DNA of 64,000 nucleotides, taken from positions 62,001-126,000 of the forward strand of contig CAZUGV010000004.1 of assembly GCA_964620425.1 (NCBI GenBank), read 5' to 3'. Under the pieces are notes generated by a model. That model had not been told where the DNA came from. It saw only the letters and a list, made by a program, of their open reading frames with translations, and did no database searches. How positions within the stretch are numbered: position 1 is the first letter of the stretch; each line of letters opens with the position of its first letter. Below, piece by piece: positions 17,300 to 25,789 of the stretch. This DNA is from DASXUG01 sp964620425 (lineage in GTDB: Bacteria; Pseudomonadota; Gammaproteobacteria; Burkholderiales; Methylophilaceae). The position numbers were made by a program, and so were the translations under genes.

Positions 17300-18106
17300 C
17301 TACTTATTAATGATATGCAAAGGCGTGGACGGGCTATTAGCTGAAACAGTTAATACTTCGTAACCAGTTTCAGTCACCAAGACAGTATGCTCCCATTGTG
17401 CAGATAAACTATGATCTTTTGTGACGATAGTCCAACCATCGCCTAGTTGTTTGATGTCACGTTTTCCCGCGTTAATCATTGGCTCAATCGTAAATATCAT
17501 ACCCGCTTGTAACTTTAGACCTGTGCCTGGTTTTCCATAATGTAAAACCTGTGGATCTTCGTGAAATTTTTTGCCAATACCGTGACCACAAAACTCACGT
17601 ACAACACTAAACCCACATTTTTCAGCATAGGTTTGAATGGCATAACCAATATCGCCCAATGTGGCTCCAGGTTTAACTTTGGCGATTCCCAGCCACATGC
17701 ACTCATAGGTTATTTCACAAAGTCGTTTGGCTTGAATGGAAGTTTCGCCAACACAAAACATTCGACTTGTATCGCCATGGTAACCATCTTTAATGACCGT
17801 AATATCTAAATTGACAATGTCTCCATTTTTGAGCACTTTGTCACCTGGTACGCCATGACAAATTTGGTGGTTGACGGAGGTGCAAATGGATTTAGGGTAG
17901 GGCACATGGCCTGGTGGTGCATAGTTAAGTGGCGCCGGTATTGCTTGTTGCACATCTACGATATAGTCATGACAAAGCTTATCAAGTTCGCCAGTGGTGA
18001 TGCCCGCTTTAACAAATGGCGTGATATAGTCTAATACTTCAGAGCCCAACCTACCCGCAACACGCATTTTTTCAATTTCTTGTTCAGTTTTAATTGTTAC
18101 TGCCAT
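17300..18106 (-). CDS. map: Methionine aminopeptidase, type I
   Basis: A 268-residue enzyme that removes the initiator methionine from new proteins. The metal ligands are visible in NLDITVIKDGYHGDTSRMF (two Asp), the His of FCGHGIGKKFHEDP, the Glu of FTIEPMIN and the Glu of QWEHTVLVTE. The start ATG at 18106 has the family start MAVTIKTEQEIEKMR. The gene is divergent from rpsB, a very common arrangement, and upstream of glnD. A short C-terminal extension of about 15 residues is unremarkable. Confidence 0.96.
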   Translation of the reverse strand: MAVTIKTEQEIEKMRVAGRLGSEVLDYITPFVKAGITTGELDKLCHDYIVDVQQAIPAPLNYAPPGHVPYPKSICTSVNHQICHGVPGDKVLKNGDIVNLDITVIKDGYHGDTSRMFCVGETSIQAKRLCEITYECMWLGIAKVKPGATLGDIGYAIQTYAEKCGFSVVREFCGHGIGKKFHEDPQVLHYGKPGTGLKLQAGMIFTIEPMINAGKRDIKQLGDGWTIVTKDHSLSAQWEHTVLVTETGYEVLTVSANSPSTPLHIINK

Positions 18107-18247
18107 ACTTTCATCATAAAGCCCAAGCTTTGCGCTCGGTGCTTAGGTTTTCCTTGAATTAAAATAGCCGTTTATGGTAGCATAATGCACCCTTTAGTTG
18201 AGAGATGTTTTTCAGCTAAAGTTTATTTTAATATTTGCTAAATTACG

Positions 18248-18300
18248 CATGTGCCCCGTTTAGGGTGTCCTTAATTCGTTAGGATGTTTTTGGGTGCATG
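18248..18300 (+). promoter_or_regulatory. Structured rpsB leader
   Basis: In the rpsB 5' leader, CATGTGCCC (18248-18256) pairs with GGGTGCATG (18292-18300) when two G-U pairs are allowed. It encloses a smaller hairpin around TCCT and AGGA. The structure ends 17 bases before the AAGGAG ribosome binding site. S2 autoregulation through its leader is known in Gammaproteobacteria; here the role is inferred. Confidence 0.45.
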
Positions 18301-18329
18301 TGAGCGATAACCCTTACAAGGAGACAATA

Positions 18330-19082
18330 ATGTCTGTAACAATGCGTGAAATGCTAGAGGCTGGAGTTCACTTCGGCCATCAAACCAGATACTGGAATCC
18401 AAAAATGGCACCGTATATCTTCGGTGACCGCAACAAAATTCATATCGTAAACTTAGAAAAAACCTTGCCGATGTTCGAAGATGCATTGAAATATGTGCGT
18501 CAATTGGCCTCAAACAAAGGTCGTATCATGTTTGTCGGTACAAAACGTCAAGCTCGTGACATCGTTAAAGAAGAAGCGATGCGTGCAAATTGTGCTTACG
18601 TTAATCACCGTTGGTTAGGTGGTATGTTAACCAACTTTAAAACAGTTAAACAGTCTATCAAGCGTTTAAACGATTACGAAACAATGTTGCAAGACGGCAG
18701 CTTGGAAAAATTTGGTAAAAAAGAAGCCTTGGGTTACAAGCGTGAAGTTGAGAAATTAGAACGCTCAATCGGTGGTATTAAAGAGATGGGTGGCTTACCA
18801 GACGCTATTTTCATCATTGACGTAGGTCATGAGAGTGGTGCTGTTACTGAGGCGGCTAAATTGGGCATCCCCGTCATTGGTGTGGTGGATACGAATAATG
18901 CCCCAGATGGCGTTGCTTACATCATTCCAGGGAATGATGACTCAAGCCGTGCAATCCGTTTGTATGCCCGTGGTATCGCGGATGCTGTGTTAGAAGGTCG
19001 TGCGAATGCATTAACTGAAATCGTTAAAATGGCTACCGAAACGGAATTTGTTGAAGTGGCTGAGGTCGCTGCGGAACAGTAA
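18330..19082 (+). CDS. rpsB: 30S ribosomal protein S2
   Basis: A 250-residue S2 protein, beginning MSVTMREMLEAGVHFGHQTR. Visible family segments are RYWNPKMAPYIFG, GTKRQARDIV, NHRWLGGMLTN and PVIGVVDTNN; S2 joins the small subunit late and helps position S1. I chose ATG 18330, behind the strong RBS AAGGAG at 18318-18323, over an in-frame ATG 36 bases upstream, which would add residues never seen in S2. It is followed by a strong terminator and then tsf. Translation elongation gene order rpsB-tsf-pyrH-frr is conserved. Confidence 0.98.
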   Translation: MSVTMREMLEAGVHFGHQTRYWNPKMAPYIFGDRNKIHIVNLEKTLPMFEDALKYVRQLASNKGRIMFVGTKRQARDIVKEEAMRANCAYVNHRWLGGMLTNFKTVKQSIKRLNDYETMLQDGSLEKFGKKEALGYKREVEKLERSIGGIKEMGGLPDAIFIIDVGHESGAVTEAAKLGIPVIGVVDTNNAPDGVAYIIPGNDDSSRAIRLYARGIADAVLEGRANALTEIVKMATETEFVEVAEVAAEQ

Positions 19083-19092
19083 TTCCCTTAAT

Positions 19093-19118
19093 AAAAGGGG
19101 GCGAGAGCCCCTTTTTTT
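19093..19118 (+). terminator. Intrinsic terminator after rpsB
   Basis: GGGGC-GAGA-GCCCC stem at 19098-19111 with an extended A/T flank and a run of seven T. It begins 11 bases after the rpsB stop and probably lowers read-through into tsf. Confidence 0.85.
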
Positions 19119-19157
19119 ATGTCCGTTGTGTATGAATGATAAGTATAAGGTTAAGTG

Positions 19158-19176
19158 CCAAGTAAATTTTACTTGG
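19158..19176 (+). promoter_or_regulatory. Perfect palindrome in the tsf leader
   Basis: CCAAGTAAATTTTACTTGG is a perfect inverted repeat with 9-base arms around one central base. It lies 35 bases before the tsf ATG, between the rpsB terminator and the ribosome binding site. It could be an RNA hairpin or a protein-binding site; no family match is known to me. Confidence 0.45.
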
Positions 19177-19210
19177 TTAAATTGTTGGAAACAAACTACA
19201 GGAGCGAAAA

Positions 19211-20086
19211 ATGGCTGAAATTACAGCAGGAATGGTGAAAGAGCTACGTGAGCGTACTGATGCGCCGATGATGGATTGCAAAAAAGCGTTAACTGAAGCT
19301 GAAGGTGATATGACCCGTGCAGAAGAGATTTTGCGTGTGCGTTTTGGTAATAAGGCAAGCAAGGCGGCTGGTCGTGTAGCGGCTGAAGGTACAGTTGGTA
19401 TTAGCATTTCTGCTGATGGCAAAACAGGTGCAATGATTGAGGTTAACTCTGAGACCGATTTTTGTGCAAAAAATGATGACTTTTTGAAATATGTAAATGA
19501 ATTGGCCTTGGTAGTTGCAAACGGCAACCCAGCCGACATCACCGCGCTTGGTGCTTTACCAATGGGTGAAGGTACTGCTGAGGAAGCACGTGCACAATTG
19601 GTTGGTAAAATTGGTGAAAATATTACTCCTCGTCGTTTTGTTGCTGTTGCTGCACAAGGTAAATTGGCAAGTTACGTACATGGTAGTAAAATCGGCGTGT
19701 TGGTTGATTTGGTTGGTGGTGATGATGTTTTGGCGAAGGATATTGCAATGCATATTGCAGCTGCAAAACCTAAATCACTTGACGCTTCTGGTGTTGACGC
19801 TGCGTTGATTGAGGCGGAACGTCGTGTGGCGATTGAGAAAGCCAAAGAAGCAGGTAAGCCAGAAGCAATGCTTGAGAAAATTGCAGAAGGTACGGTGCAA
19901 AAGTTCTTGAAAGATGTGACTTTGCTAAGCCAACCTTTCGTTAAAGATGACAAGCAAACGATTGAGCAATTGTTAAAATCAAAAGGTGCATCTGTTGCTT
20001 CATTCACTATGTTTGTAGTGGGTGAAGGTATTGAAAAAGTGGTCACTGATTTTGCAGCTGAAGTGGCTGCAGCAGCAAAAGTGTAA
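19211..20086 (+). CDS. tsf: Elongation factor Ts
   Basis: A 291-residue guanine nucleotide exchange factor for EF-Tu. The N-terminal motif VKELRERTDAPMMDCKKALTEA and the core signature EVNSETDFCAKND (near 77-89), whose TDF contacts displace Mg-GDP from EF-Tu, are present. The RBS AGGAGCG precedes the ATG. It follows rpsB after a terminator and a palindromic leader, so it may have its own promoter, and is followed by another hairpin terminator before pyrH. Confidence 0.98.
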   Translation: MAEITAGMVKELRERTDAPMMDCKKALTEAEGDMTRAEEILRVRFGNKASKAAGRVAAEGTVGISISADGKTGAMIEVNSETDFCAKNDDFLKYVNELALVVANGNPADITALGALPMGEGTAEEARAQLVGKIGENITPRRFVAVAAQGKLASYVHGSKIGVLVDLVGGDDVLAKDIAMHIAAAKPKSLDASGVDAALIEAERRVAIEKAKEAGKPEAMLEKIAEGTVQKFLKDVTLLSQPFVKDDKQTIEQLLKSKGASVASFTMFVVGEGIEKVVTDFAAEVAAAAKV

Positions 20087-20161
20087 TTGATAGGCAAATT
20101 TGCTTTTGGTTACTCAAAAGCTGCTTTGTTGATTTAATTGACCAATTTTTAGCGCTAAGGA

Positions 20162-20189
20162 TGGCACGTATACAACGTGCCATTATTTT
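20162..20189 (+). terminator. Hairpin terminator after tsf
   Basis: TGGCACGT-ATACA-ACGTGCCA forms a perfect 8-bp stem (20162-20182), followed by a T-rich tract (TTATTTTA). It lies 75 bases after tsf and 20 before pyrH. The short U-tract suggests partial termination. Confidence 0.7.
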
Positions 20190-20209
20190 AAACAACGATA
20201 AGGAAACTC

Positions 20210-20926
20210 ATGTCTACCCCTGCTTACAAGCGAATTTTACTGAAGTTATCTGGTGAAGCTCTGATGGGCGAAGATAGTTACGGAATTAACCGTGCTACGA
20301 TTCATCGTATGGTATTGGAAGTAAAAGAGATTGTGGATTTGGGTGTGCAGGTGGCAGTTGTCATTGGTGGTGGTAATATATTTCGAGGTGTCGCCCCAGC
20401 CGCAGAAGGTATGGATAGGGCAACCGCTGATTACATGGGTATGTTGGCAACCGTGATGAATGCAATGGCATTGCAAGATGCTATGAAAAATGTTGGTTTA
20501 AACGCGCGTGTTCAATCTGCACTTAATATTGAGCAAGTGGCAGAGCCTTATATTCGTGGTAAGGCCATTCGATATTTAGAAGAAGGGCGTGTGGTTATCT
20601 TTGGCGCGGGCACGGGAAATCCTTTTTTTACGACTGATACTGCAGCTGCATTACGCGGTATGGAAATGAATGCAGATATTGTACTTAAAGCCACAAAGGT
20701 TGATGGCGTATATACAGACGATCCTAAAGTCACACCAGATGCGATGCGCTATAAGACCTTGAGTTTTGATGAGGCGATTAGCAAAAATCTCAAAGTGATG
20801 GATGCCACTGCCTTTACTTTGTGTCGAGATCAGCAACTCCCAATATGTGTGTTTAGTATTTTCAAGCAAGGCGCTCTGAAACGTGTTGTGATGGGTGAAG
20901 ATGAAGGCACGAAAGTGTTACCTTAA
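20210..20926 (+). CDS. pyrH: Uridylate kinase (UMP kinase)
   Basis: A 238-residue amino-acid-kinase-fold enzyme that phosphorylates UMP to UDP for pyrimidine nucleotide supply. It shows LLKLSGEALMG (9-19), VVIGGGNIFRG (near 51-61), the family's TADYMGMLATVMNA, FGAGTGNPFFTTDTAA and VDGVYTDDPK. Length and start are standard, with RBS AAGGAAA. It is followed 36 bases later by frr. Confidence 0.97.
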   Translation: MSTPAYKRILLKLSGEALMGEDSYGINRATIHRMVLEVKEIVDLGVQVAVVIGGGNIFRGVAPAAEGMDRATADYMGMLATVMNAMALQDAMKNVGLNARVQSALNIEQVAEPYIRGKAIRYLEEGRVVIFGAGTGNPFFTTDTAAALRGMEMNADIVLKATKVDGVYTDDPKVTPDAMRYKTLSFDEAISKNLKVMDATAFTLCRDQQLPICVFSIFKQGALKRVVMGEDEGTKVLP

Positions 20927-20962
20927 GCAGACGTTTGATGTAATGATGGTAGGAGAATAATA

Positions 20963-21520
20963 ATGTTAGATGATGTGAAAAAAAACGCTGAACAAAAAAT
21001 GCTAAAGTCGCTGGAAGCGCTTAAAAATGATTTGGCAAAGGTGCGTACAGGTCGTGCGCATACTGGCTTGTTAGATCATGTGATGGTTGAATATTATGGA
21101 TCTATGGTTGCTGTAAACCAAGTGGCAAACGTTACCTTGGGCGATGCGCGAACCATTAACGTACAGCCCTATGAGAAAAATATGATTGGTAAAGTTGAAA
21201 AGGCAATTCGAGACTCCGATTTGGGTTTAAATCCTGCAACGAATGGCGATTTGATTCGAGTTCCAATGCCCATGCTCACTGAGGAGCGTCGCAAAGATTT
21301 AATCAAAGTGGTGCGCACCGAAGCTGAGGGTGCTAAAGTCGCCGTGCGTAATGTGCGTCGAGATGCGAACGATGCACTCAAAAAACTGATTAAAGACAAA
21401 GAAATCAGTGAAGATGATGAGCGCCGTATGCAAGATGAGGTGCAGAAGCTCACTGATAAAAATATTGCAGAAATCGATAAAATGCTACAAACAAAAGAAG
21501 CAGAATTGATGGCAGTGTAG
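20963..21520 (+). CDS. frr: Ribosome recycling factor
   Basis: A 185-residue, mostly helical protein that splits the post-termination ribosome with EF-G. Signature stretches are LAKVRTGRAHTGLLDHV, VEYYGSMVAVNQVANV, PMPMLTEERRKDLIKVV and VRNVRRDANDALKKLIKDKEISEDD. RBS TAGGAGA sits before the ATG. Length is exact for the family. Confidence 0.98.
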   Translation: MLDDVKKNAEQKMLKSLEALKNDLAKVRTGRAHTGLLDHVMVEYYGSMVAVNQVANVTLGDARTINVQPYEKNMIGKVEKAIRDSDLGLNPATNGDLIRVPMPMLTEERRKDLIKVVRTEAEGAKVAVRNVRRDANDALKKLIKDKEISEDDERRMQDEVQKLTDKNIAEIDKMLQTKEAELMAV

Positions 21521-21582
21521 TGGATAGCATCGTCACTTTTCACGCTTGTTACCTCAAACATTTATCTAAGTTGGTATATTGA

Positions 21583-22347
21583 TTGGCATTTTTTTCTAGC
21601 TCAACTCAATCCATCCCTAAAGTCGATGAGATCCCGCGCCATGTTGCTGTCATTATGGATGGCAATGGTCGATGGGCGCGGAAGCGATTTTTACCTCGTG
21701 TGGCAGGCCATAAAAAAGGTGTGGAAACCGTACGTGATATGGTTAAATATTGCGCCAACATGGGCGTTGAATATCTCACTTTATTTGCATTTAGCAGTGA
21801 GAACTGGCGGCGTCCTGCGGATGAAGTTAGTTTCTTGATGGCGCTGTTTATGGAAGCTTTGAAGCGGGAAGTGACTAAATTACATCATAATAATATTCGT
21901 CTAATTTTGATTGGTGATCGTTCTCGTTTTGATGCAGGATTGCAAGCACAAATTGAAGCTTCGGAAGCCTTGACTCAAAATAATACTGGTCTGACACTTT
22001 CTATCGCAGCCAACTATGGTGGGAGATGGGATGTGTTGCAAGCCGCTAATCGAGCGACAAGCGCCATGCAATCAACGAACCCACAAAAAGTTGGAAATCT
22101 TTCAGAGGAAGATTTATCGGCTTATCTTTCTATGGCGTATGCGCCAGAACCTGATTTGTTCATTCGCACGGGTGGCGAAAAAAGAATTAGTAACTTTCTG
22201 CTGTGGCAACTTGCGTATAGTGAGCTGTACTTCACCGATACGCTTTGGCCTGATTTCGATGAGCAGGAGTTTATGTTGGCAATTCAGTCATATCAAAAAC
22301 GAGAGCGTCGCTTTGGTCGAACTAGCGAACAGTTAAGTAACTCCTAG
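21583..22347 (+). CDS. uppS: Undecaprenyl diphosphate synthase
   Basis: A 254-residue cis-prenyltransferase that builds the C55 lipid carrier for peptidoglycan and LPS. The catalytic region HVAVIMDGNGRWA (about 21-33) and the product-binding motifs TLFAFSSENWRRP and DLFIRTGGEKRISNFLLWQLAYSE (broken here into its parts FIRTGGE and RISNF) are visible. The start is TTG at 21583, directly after an in-frame TGA; no other start lies upstream of the essential motif. It is followed by cdsA. Confidence 0.95.
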   Translation: MAFFSSSTQSIPKVDEIPRHVAVIMDGNGRWARKRFLPRVAGHKKGVETVRDMVKYCANMGVEYLTLFAFSSENWRRPADEVSFLMALFMEALKREVTKLHHNNIRLILIGDRSRFDAGLQAQIEASEALTQNNTGLTLSIAANYGGRWDVLQAANRATSAMQSTNPQKVGNLSEEDLSAYLSMAYAPEPDLFIRTGGEKRISNFLLWQLAYSELYFTDTLWPDFDEQEFMLAIQSYQKRERRFGRTSEQLSNS

Positions 22348-22366
22348 CTGCTTATAATAATCACGC

Positions 22367-23206
22367 ATGCTCAAAACCCGATTATTAACCGCAGCAATCC
22401 TAATTCCTGCCTTTCTGTCTGCTTTATTTTTGTTGCCAGAAGTGTATTGGTCACTTTTGATGCTATTGCTTTTTGCGCTAGGGCTTGCAGAGTGGGCTGT
22501 TATGGCTAAACTTAGTGTAAGTTACAAAATATGGTATGTGTCAGTGCCAGTGGTTGTTTTTGGAATTTTGGCGTTAATAAAAGCAGGTGTGTTAGTGTTC
22601 CCTGCATTGCTTAGTCTCTATTACCCACTCATGTTTGGGGGTATCTTATTATCGACACTGTTTTGGATAGTGGTAGCACCAGTCTGGTTGGTCACACGTT
22701 ACAAAATTAAAAGTAAAACGCTTATGTTAGCCGTTGGTTTGGTGGTGTTAATCCCAACTTGGTTTGCAATGGTAAATTTACGTGATAATGACCCTTGGTT
22801 TTTATTTGGCGTGTTGCTAGTTGTCTGGATTGCCGATAGTGCAGCCTATTTTGCAGGTAAAAGTTTTGGCAAACATAAACTTGCCCCCTTGATTAGCCCA
22901 GGAAAAACTTGGGAAGGCGTTGCTGGTGCAATTTTTGTCGTCACAATCTATGGTTGTGTACTATGCAAAATTTACCATCAAAGCTATTTTTTGCTCATCG
23001 GTTTGTGGGCTTTAGTAGTGTTAAGTATCATGGGTGATTTGCTAGAGTCTCTCATTAAGCGCCAAGCTGGCGTAAAAGATAGTGGTCATTTGTTACCTGG
23101 GCATGGTGGTATTTTAGATAGAATAGATGGTTTAATCCCAACTTTGCCATTAACCGCTTTTTATGTTTATTTTCCTTTTTATTCAGTTTGGTTAATGCAT
23201 GGCTAA
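22367..23206 (+). CDS. cdsA: Phosphatidate cytidylyltransferase
   Basis: A 279-residue polytopic membrane enzyme with about eight helices that makes CDP-diacylglycerol, the branch point of phospholipid synthesis. The family signature is complete near the C-terminus: ESLIKRQAGVKDSGHLLPG followed by HGGILDRIDGL; ISPGKTWEGVAGA is the other conserved block. The 3' end overlaps dxr by eight bases. Confidence 0.96.
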   Translation: MLKTRLLTAAILIPAFLSALFLLPEVYWSLLMLLLFALGLAEWAVMAKLSVSYKIWYVSVPVVVFGILALIKAGVLVFPALLSLYYPLMFGGILLSTLFWIVVAPVWLVTRYKIKSKTLMLAVGLVVLIPTWFAMVNLRDNDPWFLFGVLLVVWIADSAAYFAGKSFGKHKLAPLISPGKTWEGVAGAIFVVTIYGCVLCKIYHQSYFLLIGLWALVVLSIMGDLLESLIKRQAGVKDSGHLLPGHGGILDRIDGLIPTLPLTAFYVYFPFYSVWLMHG

Positions 23207-24392
23207 ATTGCAGGTTACTATTTTAGGCGCAACTGGCACCATTGGGCTTAACACGCTGGATGTCATTGAACGCCACCCCGATCAGTTTTCAGTGTATGCA
23301 TTAAGTGCTAACTCACGCGTAAATGAGTTATTTGAGTTATGCGAGAAATTTCATCCTAAATATGCTGTGATGCTAGAAGAAAACGCTGCCGAGCGTTTGC
23401 TTAAAAAACTAACTGAAGCGGCAAGCGACACGCAAGTATTATGCGGCATGCAGGCATTAGAGAAAATTTCTTCCGACCCAGCTGTTGATATTGTCATGGC
23501 GGCTATTGTTGGAGCGGCAGGTTTAAAACCTGCTATGGCGGCAGCCCTCTCAGGTAAAAGAATTTTGCTCGCGAACAAAGAAACCTTGGTTATGTCGGGC
23601 AAGCTATTCATGCAGGCCGTAGAACAAGGCGGAGCAACCTTGTTGCCGATAGATAGTGAGCATAATGCGATTTTTCAGGTGATGCCGTCTCAAAAGCATT
23701 CAACACTAGGTGCTGCAGGAATTAAGAAAATATTGTTAACGGCCTCTGGTGGACCATTTAGAAAATCTACCGTGGCAGAGCTGAATGCGGTGACGTCTGC
23801 GCAGGCGTTGAATCATCCTAATTGGGTCATGGGGCCGAAGATTACCATTGACTCTGCTACTTTAATGAATAAAGGGTTGGAAGTTATTGAGGCACATTGG
23901 CTATTCAATGCTAGTCCAGAACAAATTGAAGTGGTTGTGCATCCGCAAAGCGTGATTCATTCCATGGTTGAATATATTGATGGTTCTGTGTTGGCGCAAT
24001 TAGGCAACCCTGATATGCGTACTCCTATTGCTTATGCGCTGGGCTATCCTGATCGTTTAGAAAGCGGTGTGGGTTCACTGGATTTATTCAAAATTGCACA
24101 TCTTGATTTTGAACGGCCTGATGTTGAGCGTTTTCCCTGTTTGCGTTTAGCATTTGATGCGCTCAAGATAGGCGGTACTGCTTCAACCATTTTAAATGCA
24201 GCGAATGAAATTGCAGTTGAGGCTTTTCTGAAACAAAAAATTGGGTTTATGCATATTCCAAAAATGATCGAGCATGTATTAAGCCATAGTCAAATCGCGG
24301 AAGTCATTGATGTCGAAACATTGGTGCAAGTCGATATGTTGGCACGTGCTGACGCGCAGCATTGGATTGATCAACAAAGAATGAATAAATAA
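23199..24392 (+). CDS. dxr: 1-deoxy-D-xylulose 5-phosphate reductoisomerase
   Basis: A 397-residue enzyme that converts DXP to methylerythritol phosphate with NADPH, the committed step of MEP isoprenoid synthesis. The NADPH motif GATGTIGLNTLDV (10-22), LANKETLVMSG, the metal site PIDSEHNAIFQ, TASGGPF and GPKITIDSATLMNKGLEVIEA are all present. Its isoprenoid product feeds UppS nearby. The start overlaps cdsA by eight bases. Confidence 0.97.
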   Translation: MAKLQVTILGATGTIGLNTLDVIERHPDQFSVYALSANSRVNELFELCEKFHPKYAVMLEENAAERLLKKLTEAASDTQVLCGMQALEKISSDPAVDIVMAAIVGAAGLKPAMAAALSGKRILLANKETLVMSGKLFMQAVEQGGATLLPIDSEHNAIFQVMPSQKHSTLGAAGIKKILLTASGGPFRKSTVAELNAVTSAQALNHPNWVMGPKITIDSATLMNKGLEVIEAHWLFNASPEQIEVVVHPQSVIHSMVEYIDGSVLAQLGNPDMRTPIAYALGYPDRLESGVGSLDLFKIAHLDFERPDVERFPCLRLAFDALKIGGTASTILNAANEIAVEAFLKQKIGFMHIPKMIEHVLSHSQIAEVIDVETLVQVDMLARADAQHWIDQQRMNK

Positions 24393-24410
24393 GTGGTGGC
24401 TTCTTAATTT

Positions 24411-25784
24411 ATGGTAACTATCCTTTCTTTTTTAGTTACACTCGGTGTGCTAATTGCCATTCATGAATACGGTCATTTTCAAGTAGCCCGCTGGTGTGGT
24501 GTAAAAGTGTTACGTTTTTCTTTAGGTTTTGGTCGGCCTATTTTTAGCAAGAAATTTGGTCAAGATGCCACCGAGTTTGTTGTCGCTGCTATCCCTTTAG
24601 GCGGTTACGTCAAAATGTTGGATGAGCGGGAGATGGCTGAAGATGAAAAGTCATCTATAGACTCAAGTGATTTATCGCGCGCTTTTAATCGTCAAAGCGT
24701 TTGGAAGCGTATCGCAATTGTTGCGGCAGGTCCTATGGCAAATTTATTGTTAGCCATTTTGCTATACTGGTTTTTGTTTGTAAACGGCGTAATGGGCATT
24801 AAACCTATTGTCGGTGATGTTGCTAAAGACACCCCAGCGGCAAAGGCTAGCTTGGTCACTGGTGATGTTATATTGAAAGTGGGCGGTAATTCAGTCAAAA
24901 CATGGCAAGATGTGCGTTGGGAGCTGCTGAACCAATTGGTGAAATCTCCCTCGGTAGAAATTGAAACCATGCGCTCACCAAAAGAATTCTACAGTAGCAA
25001 CTTACTATTAAATTCAATTAACCCAGATGATAATCAACACGATATTTTAGAACAGCTCGGTTTAATGCCCAAACAACCTTCAATGCCATCTATTGTAGGT
25101 GAGATCATGAAAGGTGGTGCAGCTGAAAAAGCAGGGTTGAAGGTTGAAGATAAAATTATCAGTATTGATGGTGTTGGTGTCGATCAGTGGGCTGAGGCTG
25201 TTAAGATTATCCAACGCAACCCATCAAAAGCGCTCAAAGTTAAAGTATTACGAGGCGTGCAAACAATAGATGTAATTGTAACGCCTGATGTAGTCAACGA
25301 GCAGGGTAAAACCCTTGGGCGAATTGGTGCGGCCTGCCGTTTAAGTCAAGCAGAAAAAGACAAACTCTTTGTACAGATTCAATATCCTCCGTTCCAAGCT
25401 TTAATAAAAGCCACGCAAAAAACATGGGAGACTGCAGTCTTTAGTTTGAAAATGCTCGCTAATATGCTAACAGGGAAAATTTCATGGCACGGTCTAAGTG
25501 GACCAGTCACTATCGCAACATACGCGGGGGAAAGTGCAAGTCTAGGCTGGATGGCGTTTGTTGGTTTCTTGGCAACAATCAGTATTAGTTTGGGTGTTCT
25601 GAATCTCTTGCCTATACCTGTGTTAGATGGCGGTCATTTGTTGTATTATATGGTTGAGATTATAAAAGGCAGTCCAGTGTCCGAAGGGATGGTGGAGCTT
25701 GGTCAACGCCTTGGCGTGTTAATATTGGGGATGCTTATGATATGTGCCATGTATAATGATATTAATAGACTAATCACGGGCTGA
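24411..25784 (+). CDS. rseP: Site-2 intramembrane zinc protease RseP
   Basis: A 457-residue inner-membrane protease with the zinc motif HEYGH at 18-22 in the first helix, two periplasmic PDZ domains (VGDVAKDTPAAKASLVTGD; GEIMKGGAAEKAGLKVED) and the C-terminal metal ligand motif NLLPIPVLDGGHL (about 399-411). It cuts anti-sigma factor RseA in the envelope stress response and clears signal peptide remnants. Position before bamA is conserved in Proteobacteria. Length is normal. Confidence 0.96.
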   Translation: MVTILSFLVTLGVLIAIHEYGHFQVARWCGVKVLRFSLGFGRPIFSKKFGQDATEFVVAAIPLGGYVKMLDEREMAEDEKSSIDSSDLSRAFNRQSVWKRIAIVAAGPMANLLLAILLYWFLFVNGVMGIKPIVGDVAKDTPAAKASLVTGDVILKVGGNSVKTWQDVRWELLNQLVKSPSVEIETMRSPKEFYSSNLLLNSINPDDNQHDILEQLGLMPKQPSMPSIVGEIMKGGAAEKAGLKVEDKIISIDGVGVDQWAEAVKIIQRNPSKALKVKVLRGVQTIDVIVTPDVVNEQGKTLGRIGAACRLSQAEKDKLFVQIQYPPFQALIKATQKTWETAVFSLKMLANMLTGKISWHGLSGPVTIATYAGESASLGWMAFVGFLATISISLGVLNLLPIPVLDGGHLLYYMVEIIKGSPVSEGMVELGQRLGVLILGMLMICAMYNDINRLITG

Positions 25785-25789
25785 GCTTA

